44,241 nt of DNA from JAURVT01 sp049059935 (GTDB taxonomy: Bacteria > Actinomycetota > Actinomycetes > Propionibacteriales > Nocardioidaceae). This document shows, in pieces, positions 28,061-36,320 of this stretch (positions are counted from its first letter, which is position 1; every line of letters starts with the position of its first letter). Position numbers and translations under genes: made by a program. The notes below the pieces were generated by a model. That model saw only the letters and a list, made by a program, of their open reading frames with translations. It did no database searches and was not told where the DNA came from. The stretch lies in contig NZ_JBMGQR010000032.1 of NCBI RefSeq assembly GCF_049059935.1, positions 1 to 44,241 on the forward strand, given 5' to 3'.

Positions 28061-28993
28061 ATGACCACGACCCCCGCCCGCCGGCTGCTCCTCGTCCACG
28101 CACACCCCGACGACGAGACCATCGGCAACGGCGCGACGATGGCGCGCTACGTCAGCGAGGGCGTGGGCGTCACGCTCGTCACCTGCACCCTCGGCGAGAT
28201 GGGCGAGGTGCTCGTCCCCGAGCTGGAGCACCTGCTGTTCGAGCGCGACGGCGGGCTCGGTCAGCACCGCATCGGCGAGCTGGCCGACGCGATGAAGGTC
28301 CTCGGGGTCACCGACCACCGCTTCCTCGGCGGCGCCGGCCGCTTCCACGACTCCGGCATGTCGTGGGCCGAGGACGGCTCGGCCACCGTCGCCGCCGACG
28401 TGCAGCCCAACGCGTTCTGGCTCGCCGACCTGCAGGTCGCCGCCGACGAGCTGGTGCCCGTCATCCGCGAGGTGCGCCCGCAGGTGCTCGTCACCTACGA
28501 CGACTTCGGCGGCTACGGCCACCCCGACCACGTCCAGGCGCACCGCGTCGCCACCTACGCCGCCGCTCTCGCGGCCGTCCCGTCGTACCGCCCCGACCTC
28601 GGCGAGGCGTGGGACGTCGCCAAGCACTACTGGACGGCGATGTCGGCCACCTGGATGCGCGAGGGCCTGCGGGCGCTGCGCGCCGCCGGCGACACCACGA
28701 CGTTCGAGGGCATGGACCCCGACGGCCCGATGCCCCGGATGGTCGCCGAGGACGACGCGCTCGACGCGATGGTCGACGGCACCGCGTTCGTCGACGCCAA
28801 GCTCGACGCGATGCGCGCCCACCCCACCCAGATCGCCGTCGACGGCCCGTTCTTCGCGCTGAGCAACAACGTCGGCAGCCGGGCCTGGGGGCGTGAGTTC
28901 TACCGCCTCGCCAAGGGCGAGCGCGGGCCCGTCGACCCCGAGACCGGCTTCGAGAGCGACCTGTTCGCCGGTCTCGACGTCGCCGCCGACTGA
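28061..28993 (+). CDS. mshB: Mycothiol biosynthesis deacetylase MshB (PIG-L family)
   Basis: A 310-residue zinc deacetylase. The zinc motif AHPDDE is at residues 14-19, and the third ligand is in GGYGHPDHVQAHR (about 150). The enzyme removes the acetyl group from GlcNAc-inositol to give GlcN-Ins, the second dedicated step of mycothiol synthesis. Its length and the FHDSGMSWAEDGSATV insertion fit MshB better than the shorter Mca (mycothiol S-conjugate amidase). The downstream DUF6113 gene gives further support, since this pair is conserved in actinobacteria including mycobacteria. It heads a plus-strand run of four closely spaced or overlapping genes. Confidence 0.92.
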   Translation: MTTTPARRLLLVHAHPDDETIGNGATMARYVSEGVGVTLVTCTLGEMGEVLVPELEHLLFERDGGLGQHRIGELADAMKVLGVTDHRFLGGAGRFHDSGMSWAEDGSATVAADVQPNAFWLADLQVAADELVPVIREVRPQVLVTYDDFGGYGHPDHVQAHRVATYAAALAAVPSYRPDLGEAWDVAKHYWTAMSATWMREGLRALRAAGDTTTFEGMDPDGPMPRMVAEDDALDAMVDGTAFVDAKLDAMRAHPTQIAVDGPFFALSNNVGSRAWGREFYRLAKGERGPVDPETGFESDLFAGLDVAAD

Positions 28994-28998
28994 GCCGC

Positions 28999-29382
28999 GT
29001 GCGTCGCCTGCTCGTCCCCGTCGCGCTCGTCGCCGCCGGGCTCCTCACCGGCCTGATGGCGGTGGTCGCCCACCGTCACGCCGTGGTGGTCGCCTCGCTC
29101 GTCGTGCCTTGGGGCCTGGTCCTCGTGCTGGTCACGCTCTACGCGTGCACGCGCGCGGCCGCGGAGCTCGGCGGGCCGCGCACGGGTGCGTTCTCGTTCG
29201 GGGCGGGCTTCGTCGTCGCGCTGCTGCTGGCCTACCGGCCGCGCGCCGCGGGCGACTACCTCGTCGCCGGCGACCTGCGCGGGTACGGCCTGCTGGTGGG
29301 CGGCGTCCTGGTGGTCGGGGCCGGGGTCCTGCGGGGCCTGTCGGCACCCGCCCGCGGGGCGCCGCCTAGCGTGGCACCGTGA
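28999..29382 (+). CDS. DUF6113-type membrane protein
   Basis: A 127-residue protein with four hydrophobic segments, near residues 4-24, 29-48, 66-80 and 96-112. It begins at a GTG 5 bases after the mshB stop and overlaps the flavin reductase start. Small membrane proteins of this sort follow mshB in many actinobacteria (DUF6113). Function unknown; no polar catalytic motif seen. Confidence 0.72.
   Translation: MRRLLVPVALVAAGLLTGLMAVVAHRHAVVVASLVVPWGLVLVLVTLYACTRAAAELGGPRTGAFSFGAGFVVALLLAYRPRAAGDYLVAGDLRGYGLLVGGVLVVGAGVLRGLSAPARGAPPSVAP
29367..29372 (+). promoter_or_regulatory. Internal -10 element TAGCGT for flavin reductase gene
   Basis: TAGCGT lies inside the end of the DUF6113 gene and ends 6 bases before the GTG at 29379, so the last two genes of the run may have their own leaderless promoter. 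Confidence 0.4.
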
Positions 29383-29918
29383 CCGCCCCCCTCGACGACG
29401 CCGCCTTCCGGGCCGCCCTCGGACGCTTCGCGAGCGGCGTCACCGTGGTGTCCACCGTGCACGAGGGCGTCGACCACGCCATGACGGCGAGCGCGTTCTG
29501 CTCGGTCTCGATGGACCCGCCGCTGGTGCTCGTCTGCGTCGACCGCACCAACCGTCTGCACGACGCCCTGCTCGCCTCGGGCACCTGGGGCGTGTCGATC
29601 CTGTCCGACACGGCGCAGGACTCCGCCACCTGGTTCGCGCGCCGGGGACGTCCGCTCGAGGGCCAGTTCGACGTCGCACCGCACCACCGGGGAGAGGCCA
29701 CCGGCACCTGCCTGCTCGACGAGGCGCAGGCCTGGCTCGAGTGCCGCACCTGGCGCACCCACGACGCCGGAGACCACACCGTCGTCATCGGCGAGGTGCT
29801 GCGAGCGGCGTCACGCGAGCCCGATCCGTCACCGCTGCTGTACTACCGTTCGCACTACGGATCGCTCGTGCGGTCCACCGCGAGCGAGAAGAACCGACGC
29901 CCGATGGGTAGCGCATGA
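29379..29918 (+). CDS. Flavin reductase family protein
   Basis: A 179-residue FMN/FAD-binding protein of the HpaC/flavin reductase-like split-barrel type. Landmarks are FRAALGRFASGVTVVST, MTASAFCSVSMDPPLVLVCVD (the flavin-binding strand pair) and GTWGVSILSDTAQDSATWFA. Such proteins reduce flavin with NAD(P)H for a partner monooxygenase, or act alone. No monooxygenase lies nearby. It overlaps both neighbours by 4 bases (GTGA at its start, ATGA at its end), so it is coupled to DUF6113 and VanW translation. Confidence 0.88.
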   Translation: MTAPLDDAAFRAALGRFASGVTVVSTVHEGVDHAMTASAFCSVSMDPPLVLVCVDRTNRLHDALLASGTWGVSILSDTAQDSATWFARRGRPLEGQFDVAPHHRGEATGTCLLDEAQAWLECRTWRTHDAGDHTVVIGEVLRAASREPDPSPLLYYRSHYGSLVRSTASEKNRRPMGSA

Positions 29919-31648
29919 CGACGAAGACCACCACCGCCGATCCGCACGCCAGGAAGGACCGACGGGGCACGCTGCTGGCCTCGGCCGGGGTGCTGGTGCT
30001 CGTCGGGGGGCTCTACGTCGGCGCGCACTACCTGATCGGCGACCGGCTGCCGGTGGGCACGAAGGTCGCGGGCGTCGCCGTCGGCGGCAAGTCGCCGGCC
30101 GAGGCCCGCAGCATCCTCACCGAGCGGCTCGACGAGCGCTCCCAGGCCCCGGTCGAGCTCGTCAGCGGCGACCAGGAGTTCTCGGTGGAGCCCGCGGACG
30201 CCGGGCTGAGCCTCGACCTCGACGCCACGATCGCGCGGGCCGGCGGCGGCTCGTCGTGGAACCCCGTGCGCATGGTCCGCGCCGTCGTGGGCAGCGCCGA
30301 GGTCGACGCCGTCGTCGAGACCGACGACGCCAAGCTCGAGGGCAGCGTGGCGACCATCGCCGACGCCGTCGACACCGCGGCCGTCGAGCCGCAGATCACC
30401 TTCAAGGACCGCGAGCCCGAGGTGCGCGACCCCGCCGACGGCGTCTCGGTCGAGCGTGAGGAGGCGGCCCGCCTGATCCAGGAGCGGTACCTGTCCGAGG
30501 GGGCGGCGGACGCCCAGCCCCTCGAGGTCCCCACCCGCACCCTGTCGCCGACCGTCGACAGCGAGGCCGTCGATGCCGAGCTCGAGAGCTACGCCACGCC
30601 CGCGATGGAGGGTCCGGTCACCGTCGTCGTCGGCGCCGACCAGGTGCCGCTGCCCGTGCGCGCGTACGCGTCCGCGCTGACGATCGCCGTCCAGGACGGC
30701 GAGCTGGTGCCCACCGTCGATCCCGAGAAGCTGGCCGACGGCCTCGAGGCGGCCACCGAGTCGATCGGGCAGAAGGCCCGCGACGCCACCGTCGAGCTGC
30801 GCGGCGGCACGCCCACCGTCGTGCCGGCCCAGGACGGCATCGGCGTCGACCCCCAGGCCGTCGCCACCGCGCTCGTGCCCGTGCTCGACAAGACCGGCGA
30901 CGCCCGCCGGATCAGCCTGTCGACCACCGTCACCAAGCCGTCGTTCACCACCGCGCAGGCGCAGGCCCTCGGCGTCAAGGAGCAGGTCAGCACCTTCAGC
31001 ACCCGCTTCCCGTACGCCGAGTACCGCAACGTCAACCAGAGCCGCGCCGCGGCGCTCATCGACGGCACCCTGATCAAGCCCGGCGAGACCTTCAGCTTCA
31101 ACGACACCGTCGGCGAGCGCACCGCCGCCAACGGCTTCACCACCGGCTCGATCATCGCCGACGGCGTGTTCCGCGAGGAGCTCGGCGGCGGCGTCTCCCA
31201 GGTGGTCACCACCACCTACAACGCGGGCTTCTTCGCCGGCCTCGAGGACGTCGAGCACAAGCCGCACAGCTTCTACATCAGCCGTTACCCGGTGGGCCGC
31301 GAGGCCACCGTCGCGTGGCCGTCGGTCGACCTGAAGATCAAGAACGACACCAAGTACGGCGTGCTCATCTCGGCGAACGTCAAGAAGAGCAGCCCGGGCA
31401 GCCAGGGCGTCACCACGGTCTCGATGTACAGCACCAAGACGTGGGACGTCACCGCCGGCGTGAGCGGGCGCACCAACCTACGTCAGGGCGGCACCCGCGC
31501 CGACTCCAGCGACCGCTGCGTGCCGCAGCAGGGCGTCACCGGCTTCGACGTGACAGTGTACCGGTACTTCGCGCAGAACGGCAAGCGGGTCAAGACCGAG
31601 TCGATCCCGGCTCGCTACAACGCGGCCGACACCGTCATCTGCAAGTAG
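29915..31648 (+). CDS. VanW family protein with peptidoglycan-binding-like repeats
   Basis: A 577-residue membrane-anchored extracellular protein. One transmembrane segment (about 19-42) is followed by two YoaR-like putative peptidoglycan-binding domains (roughly 45-165 and 205-335). The VanW domain is at about 370-510, with the hallmark segments AALIDGTLIKPGETFSFNDTVG and REELGGGVSQVVTTTYNAGFFAGL. The C-terminal 60 residues contain two Cys (in SSDRCVPQ and VICK) that could form a disulfide. VanW is linked to the cell wall and to some vancomycin-resistance loci, but its biochemistry is unsettled. Its start overlaps the flavin reductase stop. It ends 4 bases from the convergent GNAT gene. Confidence 0.9.
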   Translation: MTTKTTTADPHARKDRRGTLLASAGVLVLVGGLYVGAHYLIGDRLPVGTKVAGVAVGGKSPAEARSILTERLDERSQAPVELVSGDQEFSVEPADAGLSLDLDATIARAGGGSSWNPVRMVRAVVGSAEVDAVVETDDAKLEGSVATIADAVDTAAVEPQITFKDREPEVRDPADGVSVEREEAARLIQERYLSEGAADAQPLEVPTRTLSPTVDSEAVDAELESYATPAMEGPVTVVVGADQVPLPVRAYASALTIAVQDGELVPTVDPEKLADGLEAATESIGQKARDATVELRGGTPTVVPAQDGIGVDPQAVATALVPVLDKTGDARRISLSTTVTKPSFTTAQAQALGVKEQVSTFSTRFPYAEYRNVNQSRAAALIDGTLIKPGETFSFNDTVGERTAANGFTTGSIIADGVFREELGGGVSQVVTTTYNAGFFAGLEDVEHKPHSFYISRYPVGREATVAWPSVDLKIKNDTKYGVLISANVKKSSPGSQGVTTVSMYSTKTWDVTAGVSGRTNLRQGGTRADSSDRCVPQQGVTGFDVTVYRYFAQNGKRVKTESIPARYNAADTVICK

Positions 31649-31652
31649 CCCC

Positions 31653-32663
31653 TCACGCCCGGGGCGGCGAGAGATAGCGGTAGTCGTGGTGGTCCACGAA
31701 CCCGTACCCGGCGTACAGCGCGATCGCGGCGGTGTTGGGTCGCATGGTCTGCAGGTAGGCCTTGTCGGCGCCGCGGTCCGACGCCCACCGCAGCGACGCC
31801 TCGACGACGGCGCGTCCGAGCCCGCCGCGACGCAGTGCGGGGGAGACCTCCACGGCCGACAGCCCCGCCCACTCGCCCGTCACGACGACGCGCCCCACCG
31901 CCTGCAGCGCGCCGGCGTCGTCACGCACGGAGACGAAGCCCGTGGTGGGCGGGCCAGTCAGCACGGCGCGGACGACGTCGCCGTCGGCGCCCGCGGCGCG
32001 GTGGTAGGCCGCGGCCCAGTCGTCGGTGAGGTGCTCGTCGACGACGACACCCCGACGCGCCTCGCCGCAGGCGGCGAGCGCCTCGGCGAGCACCGCCACC
32101 TGCACGACCGCGCCCGGGTTGGCGTCGGGCAGCGGAGCCCAGCCGGCCGCCTCGAACGTGCGCTCCCACCCCGACCCGACGACGACCTGCGCGCGTGCCG
32201 GCAGGTCGCGGGCGGCGTAGTAGGCCTGGACGCGGGCGAGCGCGTCGCTCGCTCCGGTGCCGGGGTCGCCGTGCACGGCGACCGAGTTCGCCCGGCCGGT
32301 GAACCCGCCGGCCGCGCGCAGGAGCCAGTCGCCCAGGGGCTCGGACTCCAGCGGCGGCCACCCGCGCGTCGCGACGCGGGTGAGGTCGTCGGCGCTCGTC
32401 GTCAGCGGGTCGCGCGTGCGGCGTGGGGCGTCGGGCACGACGCGGACGCCGACGACGTCGCCCAGCACCACCGCGACCACCTGCCCGTCGCGCCGCTCGA
32501 CGTCCGCGGACGTCTGCGTGACGCGGAGCACGCGGCCCACCACGTCGGTGAGCGCGGGACCGCCGCTCGGGCCGCGCTCGCCCGGCACGACGGCGCGCAC
32601 GGTCACGCGTCGGCCCACGTCGTCAGGACCCAGACGGGGCGGGTGCGGCGCGGCGGCGACCAT
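31653..32663 (-). CDS. Two-part GNAT acetyltransferase (cg3035/Rv0428c type)
   Basis: A 336-residue protein. The first 75 residues are a small beta-barrel-like domain (GRRVTVRAVVPGERG, SADVERRDGQVVAVVLGDVVGVRVVP). A linker region containing GDWLLRAAGGFTGRANSVAVHGDPG follows. The C-terminal third is a GNAT fold with VEVSPALRRGGLGRAVVEA (acetyl-CoA loop RRGGLG) and ALYAGYGFVDHHDYRY. This layout matches a conserved actinobacterial group found upstream of fdxA, as here. The acceptor is unknown. A minus-strand TAGTAT at 32703-32708 may be its -10 element with a short leader. Confidence 0.85.
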   Translation of the reverse strand: MVAAAPHPPRLGPDDVGRRVTVRAVVPGERGPSGGPALTDVVGRVLRVTQTSADVERRDGQVVAVVLGDVVGVRVVPDAPRRTRDPLTTSADDLTRVATRGWPPLESEPLGDWLLRAAGGFTGRANSVAVHGDPGTGASDALARVQAYYAARDLPARAQVVVGSGWERTFEAAGWAPLPDANPGAVVQVAVLAEALAACGEARRGVVVDEHLTDDWAAAYHRAAGADGDVVRAVLTGPPTTGFVSVRDDAGALQAVGRVVVTGEWAGLSAVEVSPALRRGGLGRAVVEASLRWASDRGADKAYLQTMRPNTAAIALYAGYGFVDHHDYRYLSPPRA

Positions 32664-32701
32664 TAGGCGGACCTCAGTTCGGCGGTGTCGTGCTGGACCC
32701 C

Positions 32702-32709
32702 GATACTAG
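32702..32709. promoter_or_regulatory. Shared divergent promoter region for GNAT and fdxA
   Basis: GATACTAG reads as GATACT toward fdxA and TAGTAT toward the acetyltransferase. The fdxA side then has a leader of about 50 bases with a strong GAGGAGGAGA ribosome binding site (32748-32757), unlike the leaderless genes around it. Confidence 0.4.
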
Positions 32710-32761
32710 GGACGTCGGGTGCGATGGAGCCCGACTGCCGTTTCGCTGAGGAGGAGAGCTC

Positions 32762-33088
32762 GTGACCTACGTCATCGCGCAGCCCTGTGTGGACCTGAAG
32801 GACCGGGCGTGTGTCGACGAATGTCCGGTCGACTGCATCTACGAGGGGAAGCGGATGCTCTACATCCACCCCGACGAGTGCGTCGACTGCGGCGCGTGCG
32901 AGCCGGTGTGCCCCGTCGAGGCGATCTTCTACGAGGACGACACGCCCGAGGAGTGGAAGGAGTACTACACGGCCAACGTGGACTTCTTCGACGACCTCGG
33001 CTCGCCCGGTGGTGCCGCCAAGCTCGGCGAGATCGACAAGGACCACCCGATGATCGCGGCGCTGCCGCCGCAGAACACCGAGGAGTGA
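32762..33088 (+). CDS. fdxA: Seven-iron ferredoxin
   Basis: A 108-residue soluble electron carrier. The N-terminal cysteines are Cys9, Cys17, Cys21 and Cys25 (CVDECPVDCIYEG), followed by Cys40, Cys43, Cys46 and Cys50 (CVDCGACEPVCPVEAI). This is the 3Fe-4S plus 4Fe-4S arrangement of actinobacterial FdxA/FdxC. The C-terminal half (EEWKEYYTANVDFFDDLGSPGGA) is the usual extension of the group. A GTG start follows a strong ribosome binding site. Its stop overlaps the dapC start by 3 bases, a pairing also seen in mycobacteria. Confidence 0.96.
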   Translation: MTYVIAQPCVDLKDRACVDECPVDCIYEGKRMLYIHPDECVDCGACEPVCPVEAIFYEDDTPEEWKEYYTANVDFFDDLGSPGGAAKLGEIDKDHPMIAALPPQNTEE

Positions 33089-34188
33089 GCCGGCGGCTCG
33101 TCTCGACGCGGCTGCCGGACTTCCCCTGGGACTCCCTGGCGGCCGCGCGCGAGCGTGCCGCCGCCCACGAGGGCGGGCTCGTCGACCTGTCGGTGGGCAC
33201 GCCCGTCGACCCGACGCCGGCGCTCGTCCGCGACGCGCTGACGGCCGCCTCCGACGCGCCGGGCTACCCCACGACGATCGGCACACCGGCCCTCCGCCGG
33301 GCCTTCCTGGGCTGGCTGGAGCGGCGCTTCGACGTCACCGGCCTCGACGTCGGCCAGGTGCTGCCGTCGATCGGCTCCAAGGAGCTGATCGGCAGCCTCG
33401 CGCTGCACCTGGGCCTGGGGCCCGGTGACACGATCGTCGTCCCCGAGCTGGCCTACCCGACGTACGCGGTGGGTGCGGCGCTGGTCGGGGCCGACGTCGT
33501 CGTCGACGACGCGCCCGACCGTCGCGACGGCCCGGCGCCCGCGCTGGTCTGGGTCAACTCCCCGGCCAACCCGCACGGCGCCGTGCTGCCCCCCGAGCGT
33601 CTGCGCGAGCTGGTGCGGTGGGCGCGCGAGCACGACGTGCTGCTCGTCAGCGACGAGTGCTACCTGGAGTTCGGGTGGACCGGGGAGCGCCCCGCCTCGG
33701 TGCTGCAGCCGGACGTCAACGGCGGCTCGGTCGAGGGGCTGCTCGCGGTGCACTCGCTGTCGAAGCGGTCGAACCTGGCCGGCTACCGCGGCGCGTTCGT
33801 CGTCGGCGACGCCGCCGTCGTCGCCGAGCTGCTCGAGGTGCGCAAGAACCTCGGCCTGCAGATGCCCGCGCCCCAGCAGGCCGCGTGCGTCGCGGCCCTG
33901 GACGACGACGCCCACGTCGACGAGCAGCGCGCCCGCTACCGGTCGCGACGCGAACGGCTGCGCCCGGCGCTGGAGTCGGCCGGCTTCACCATCGACCACT
34001 CCGAGGGCTCGCTGTACCTGTGGGCCACCCGCGACGAGCCCTGCCGCGACACCGTCGCCTGGCTCGCCGAGCGCGGCGTCCTCGTCGCCCCCGGCGACTT
34101 CTACGGCGAGGCCGGCGCCCGCCACGTCCGCGTCGCCCTCACCGCCACCGACGAGCGCATCGACGCCGCCGTCTCCCGCCTCACCTGA
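33085..34188 (+). CDS. dapC: Succinyldiaminopimelate transaminase
   Basis: A 367-residue PLP-dependent class I/II aminotransferase. Landmarks are NSPANPHGAVL (158-168), VSDECYLEFGW (188-198, with the PLP-contacting Asp190) and SLSKRSNLAGYR with the PLP lysine Lys227. It converts N-succinyl-2-amino-6-ketopimelate to N-succinyl-LL-diaminopimelate using glutamate, in the succinylase branch of lysine/DAP synthesis. The GTG start overlaps the fdxA stop. The presence of dapD and dapE a few kilobases away supports the specific assignment over a general aminotransferase. It is followed by a palindromic element. Confidence 0.93.
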   Translation: MSRRLVSTRLPDFPWDSLAAARERAAAHEGGLVDLSVGTPVDPTPALVRDALTAASDAPGYPTTIGTPALRRAFLGWLERRFDVTGLDVGQVLPSIGSKELIGSLALHLGLGPGDTIVVPELAYPTYAVGAALVGADVVVDDAPDRRDGPAPALVWVNSPANPHGAVLPPERLRELVRWAREHDVLLVSDECYLEFGWTGERPASVLQPDVNGGSVEGLLAVHSLSKRSNLAGYRGAFVVGDAAVVAELLEVRKNLGLQMPAPQQAACVAALDDDAHVDEQRARYRSRRERLRPALESAGFTIDHSEGSLYLWATRDEPCRDTVAWLAERGVLVAPGDFYGEAGARHVRVALTATDERIDAAVSRLT

Positions 34189-34217
34189 GGCCCCCGACGC
34201 TCGTCCCACCCGACGCT

Positions 34218-34305
34218 CGTTTACCAGGAGACCGTGGTGAACGGTCGCGGACCACGGCAACTTCGCCATGGTCCGCGACCGTCTACCAGGAGAACCTGGT
34301 AAACG
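34218..34305. repeat. Composite palindromic element between convergent genes
   Basis: Outer arms CGTTTACCAGG (34218-34228) and CCTGGTAAACG (34295-34305) are exact complements. Inside, a 14-base stem (34241-34254 with 34269-34282) carries a GGC/GCC hairpin in its loop. Each flank holds a 20-base unit of the window's 7-2-7 palindrome family (34221-34240 and 34283-34302). It fills the space between the dapC stop and the stop of the convergent lipoprotein gene and could terminate both. Confidence 0.8.
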
Positions 34306-34314
34306 ACCCGTGCG

Positions 34315-35292
34315 TCAGGAGGCGAGCTTGCTGGCGAGGATCGGGGGGACGGACTCGAGGGCGGCGCCGATGGACAGCACGGTGTTGGTGGAGAAGGCGA
34401 GCGAGGTCGCGTCGTCGAAGGTCACCAGGTGGCCGTCGCGGACCGAGGGCACCTGGGCCAGCAGCTCGTCGGAGGTGACGGCGGAGTTCTCGACGCCGAT
34501 GGTGGTGATGACGGTGAGGTCGGCGTCGAGCAGGTCGAGCTGCTCGCGCGAGACGTCGATGGAGAACGAGTCGCCGGCGAGCTCGGCGATCTCGGGCTTG
34601 TCGATGAAGCCGAGGGCCGTCAGAAACTGCACACGGCTGTCGCGGGCGACGTAGGCGCCGTAGCCCTCGCTCGTCAGGGCACCCACCACGGCGGTCTTGC
34701 CCTTGAACTGCGGGTACTCCGCGGCGGTGGCGGTGAACTCGTCCTTGGTGTCCGCGACGAGCTGCTCGCCCTTCTCGGAGACGCCGAGCGCCGCGGACAC
34801 GAGGTCGACCTGGTCCTCCCACGAGGTGTTGTACTGCTCGCCGCCCTCCTTGATCGACACGGTCGGGGCGATCTTGGCCAGCGCGTCGTAGCGCTCCTTG
34901 GTGCCGGCCGACTTGGTGTCGAGGATGAGGTCGGGCTTCAGGGCGGCGACCTTCTCGAGCTCGGGCTCGAGGGTGCCGATCAGCTCGGGCGCCTCGTCGT
35001 ACATGCCCTCGGCCCACGGGCCGACGCCCTCGCCGCCGAACGCGAGCCAATCGCTCGCGCCGACGGGCTGGACGCCCAGCGCCAGCGCCGTCTCGGCGTC
35101 GCCCCAGCCGAGGGCGACGACGCGCGTCGGCTTCTCGTCCAGGGTCACCTCGCCGAAGGCGGTGTCGACCGAGATCGCCGCCGAGCCGTCAACGGACGAC
35201 GACTCCTCGGCGGACGAGCCGCCGCAGCCGGCGGTGACGAGGACGCCGGCGAGGGCGAGGGCGATGAGGGCGAGGGGGCGGCGCAGGCGCAC
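34315..35292 (-). CDS. Iron-siderophore ABC transporter substrate-binding lipoprotein
   Basis: A 325-residue lipoprotein with lipobox VTAGC (Cys23). The mature part has the FepB/FhuD-type fold: KPTRVVALGWGDAETALALGVQPVGASDW, the helix-rich backbone and lobe two (KGKTAVVGALTSEGYGAYVARDSRV). It captures ferric siderophores at the cell surface. A 19-base DtxR/IdeR-like iron box overlaps the promoter (35318-35336), and AGGAG precedes the GTG start, so expression is probably repressed by iron. No permease or ATPase is adjacent; it must use components encoded elsewhere. Confidence 0.92.
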   Translation of the reverse strand: MRLRRPLALIALALAGVLVTAGCGGSSAEESSSVDGSAAISVDTAFGEVTLDEKPTRVVALGWGDAETALALGVQPVGASDWLAFGGEGVGPWAEGMYDEAPELIGTLEPELEKVAALKPDLILDTKSAGTKERYDALAKIAPTVSIKEGGEQYNTSWEDQVDLVSAALGVSEKGEQLVADTKDEFTATAAEYPQFKGKTAVVGALTSEGYGAYVARDSRVQFLTALGFIDKPEIAELAGDSFSIDVSREQLDLLDADLTVITTIGVENSAVTSDELLAQVPSVRDGHLVTFDDATSLAFSTNTVLSIGAALESVPPILASKLAS

Positions 35293-35317
35293 GGACGTCT
35301 CCTGGGAGCGGGGGAAT

Positions 35318-35336
35318 GCAGGCGAGGCTAGCCTAA
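35318..35336. promoter_or_regulatory. DtxR/IdeR-type iron box
   Basis: GCAGGCGAGGCTAGCCTAA matches the consensus TTAGGTTAGGCTAACCTAA at 14 of 19 positions by eye, including the central AGGCTA and the right half CCTAA. It lies 25 bases before the siderophore-binding lipoprotein gene, fitting iron-dependent repression. Confidence 0.7.
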
Positions 35337-35369
35337 GTTACCCGTGTCGGGCGTCGTGGACCGGGTGTC

Positions 35370-36320
35370 TCAGGCGACGTCGACGTGGACGTGGTCGCGG
35401 TGCGCGAGCACGTCGGGATCGCCGGCGCGGTCGGGCACGCGGTAGTCGCGCCAGCCCTCGTCGGAGCGACGGGCGGTCCAGATCCGGGCGTCGTAGATGA
35501 CGGTCCTGACGCCCAGCTGGCGGGCGTTGGCGACGACGTACTGCGCCAGCGCCCAGCCCGAGCGAAGGCTGTCGGCGTCGACGGGGCGGAAGAAGAAGTC
35601 GACGGCGCGGCCCTCGTAGTGGGCCGATCCCTCGATGTGGCCGGTGTCGACGCCGCCCGGGGCGTACCCGCCGGTGCTCTGCTCGCCGAACGCCTTCTCG
35701 ACGAACGCGAGCACCTCGGCGGCGCGGGGCGTCAGGCCGTCTGCTCCCTCGGGCGCCCCGTCGGACTCAGGTGAGCGCACCTGGCAGCTGAAGGCGGCCG
35801 GGCTGTTGCCCGAGAGCGCCGACGCGAGGACGCGCGCGTCCTCCTCGTGGTCGGCGTAGGCGGTGGCGAAGGCTGAGCGCTGGACGGCCTGCGCCGCCTC
35901 GGTGACCTCCAGCTCGGTGTAGCCGTCGACCTTCTGCAGGCCGTCGAAGAACTTCCCGATCGAGTAGCGCGGGTTCATGATCTGCGCGGCGGTGCCCCAG
36001 CCCTGGCTCGGTCGCTGCTGGAACAGGCCGACGGAGTCGCGGTCGCCGTAGTCGATGTTGCGGATCTTCGACTCCTGGTACGCCGTCGCGATGCCGATCG
36101 TCGTGGCCCGCGCGGGCATCCCGCGGCGGGTGGCCGTGGCCGCGATCAGCGACGCGAACTTGGCCTGCTCGGGGTCCAGCTCGACGAACGTGCCGTCGAC
36201 GGTCGCCCCGCAGGTCTCCGAGCGCGCGAACGGGATCTTGTCCGTGCTGCGGACGGCCAGCACCACCGCGCCGACGGTGACCGCGGTGGCCAGCCCGGCG
36301 ACCAGCCACCGGGGGCGCAT
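35370..36320 (-). CDS. Membrane-anchored lysozyme-like/M15-like wall protein
   Basis: A 316-residue protein with one N-terminal transmembrane segment (5-23). Residues about 50-165 resemble a lytic transglycosylase/lysozyme fold: a candidate catalytic Glu83 in AYQESKIRNIDYGDRDSVGLFQQR, then GWGTAAQIMNPRYSIGKFF. Residues about 195-316 look like a D,D-carboxypeptidase (M15/VanY-like) module: GSAHYEGRAVDFFF (His234, Asp241 as potential zinc ligands) and HRDHVHVD at the C-terminus. Homologues are common in actinobacteria and often bear misleading names such as heavy-metal transporter. Both activities are inferred from motifs only. It ends 1 base before the dapD stop region, with which it shares strand and probably transcript. 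Confidence 0.72.
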   Translation of the reverse strand: MRPRWLVAGLATAVTVGAVVLAVRSTDKIPFARSETCGATVDGTFVELDPEQAKFASLIAATATRRGMPARATTIGIATAYQESKIRNIDYGDRDSVGLFQQRPSQGWGTAAQIMNPRYSIGKFFDGLQKVDGYTELEVTEAAQAVQRSAFATAYADHEEDARVLASALSGNSPAAFSCQVRSPESDGAPEGADGLTPRAAEVLAFVEKAFGEQSTGGYAPGGVDTGHIEGSAHYEGRAVDFFFRPVDADSLRSGWALAQYVVANARQLGVRTVIYDARIWTARRSDEGWRDYRVPDRAGDPDVLAHRDHVHVDVA

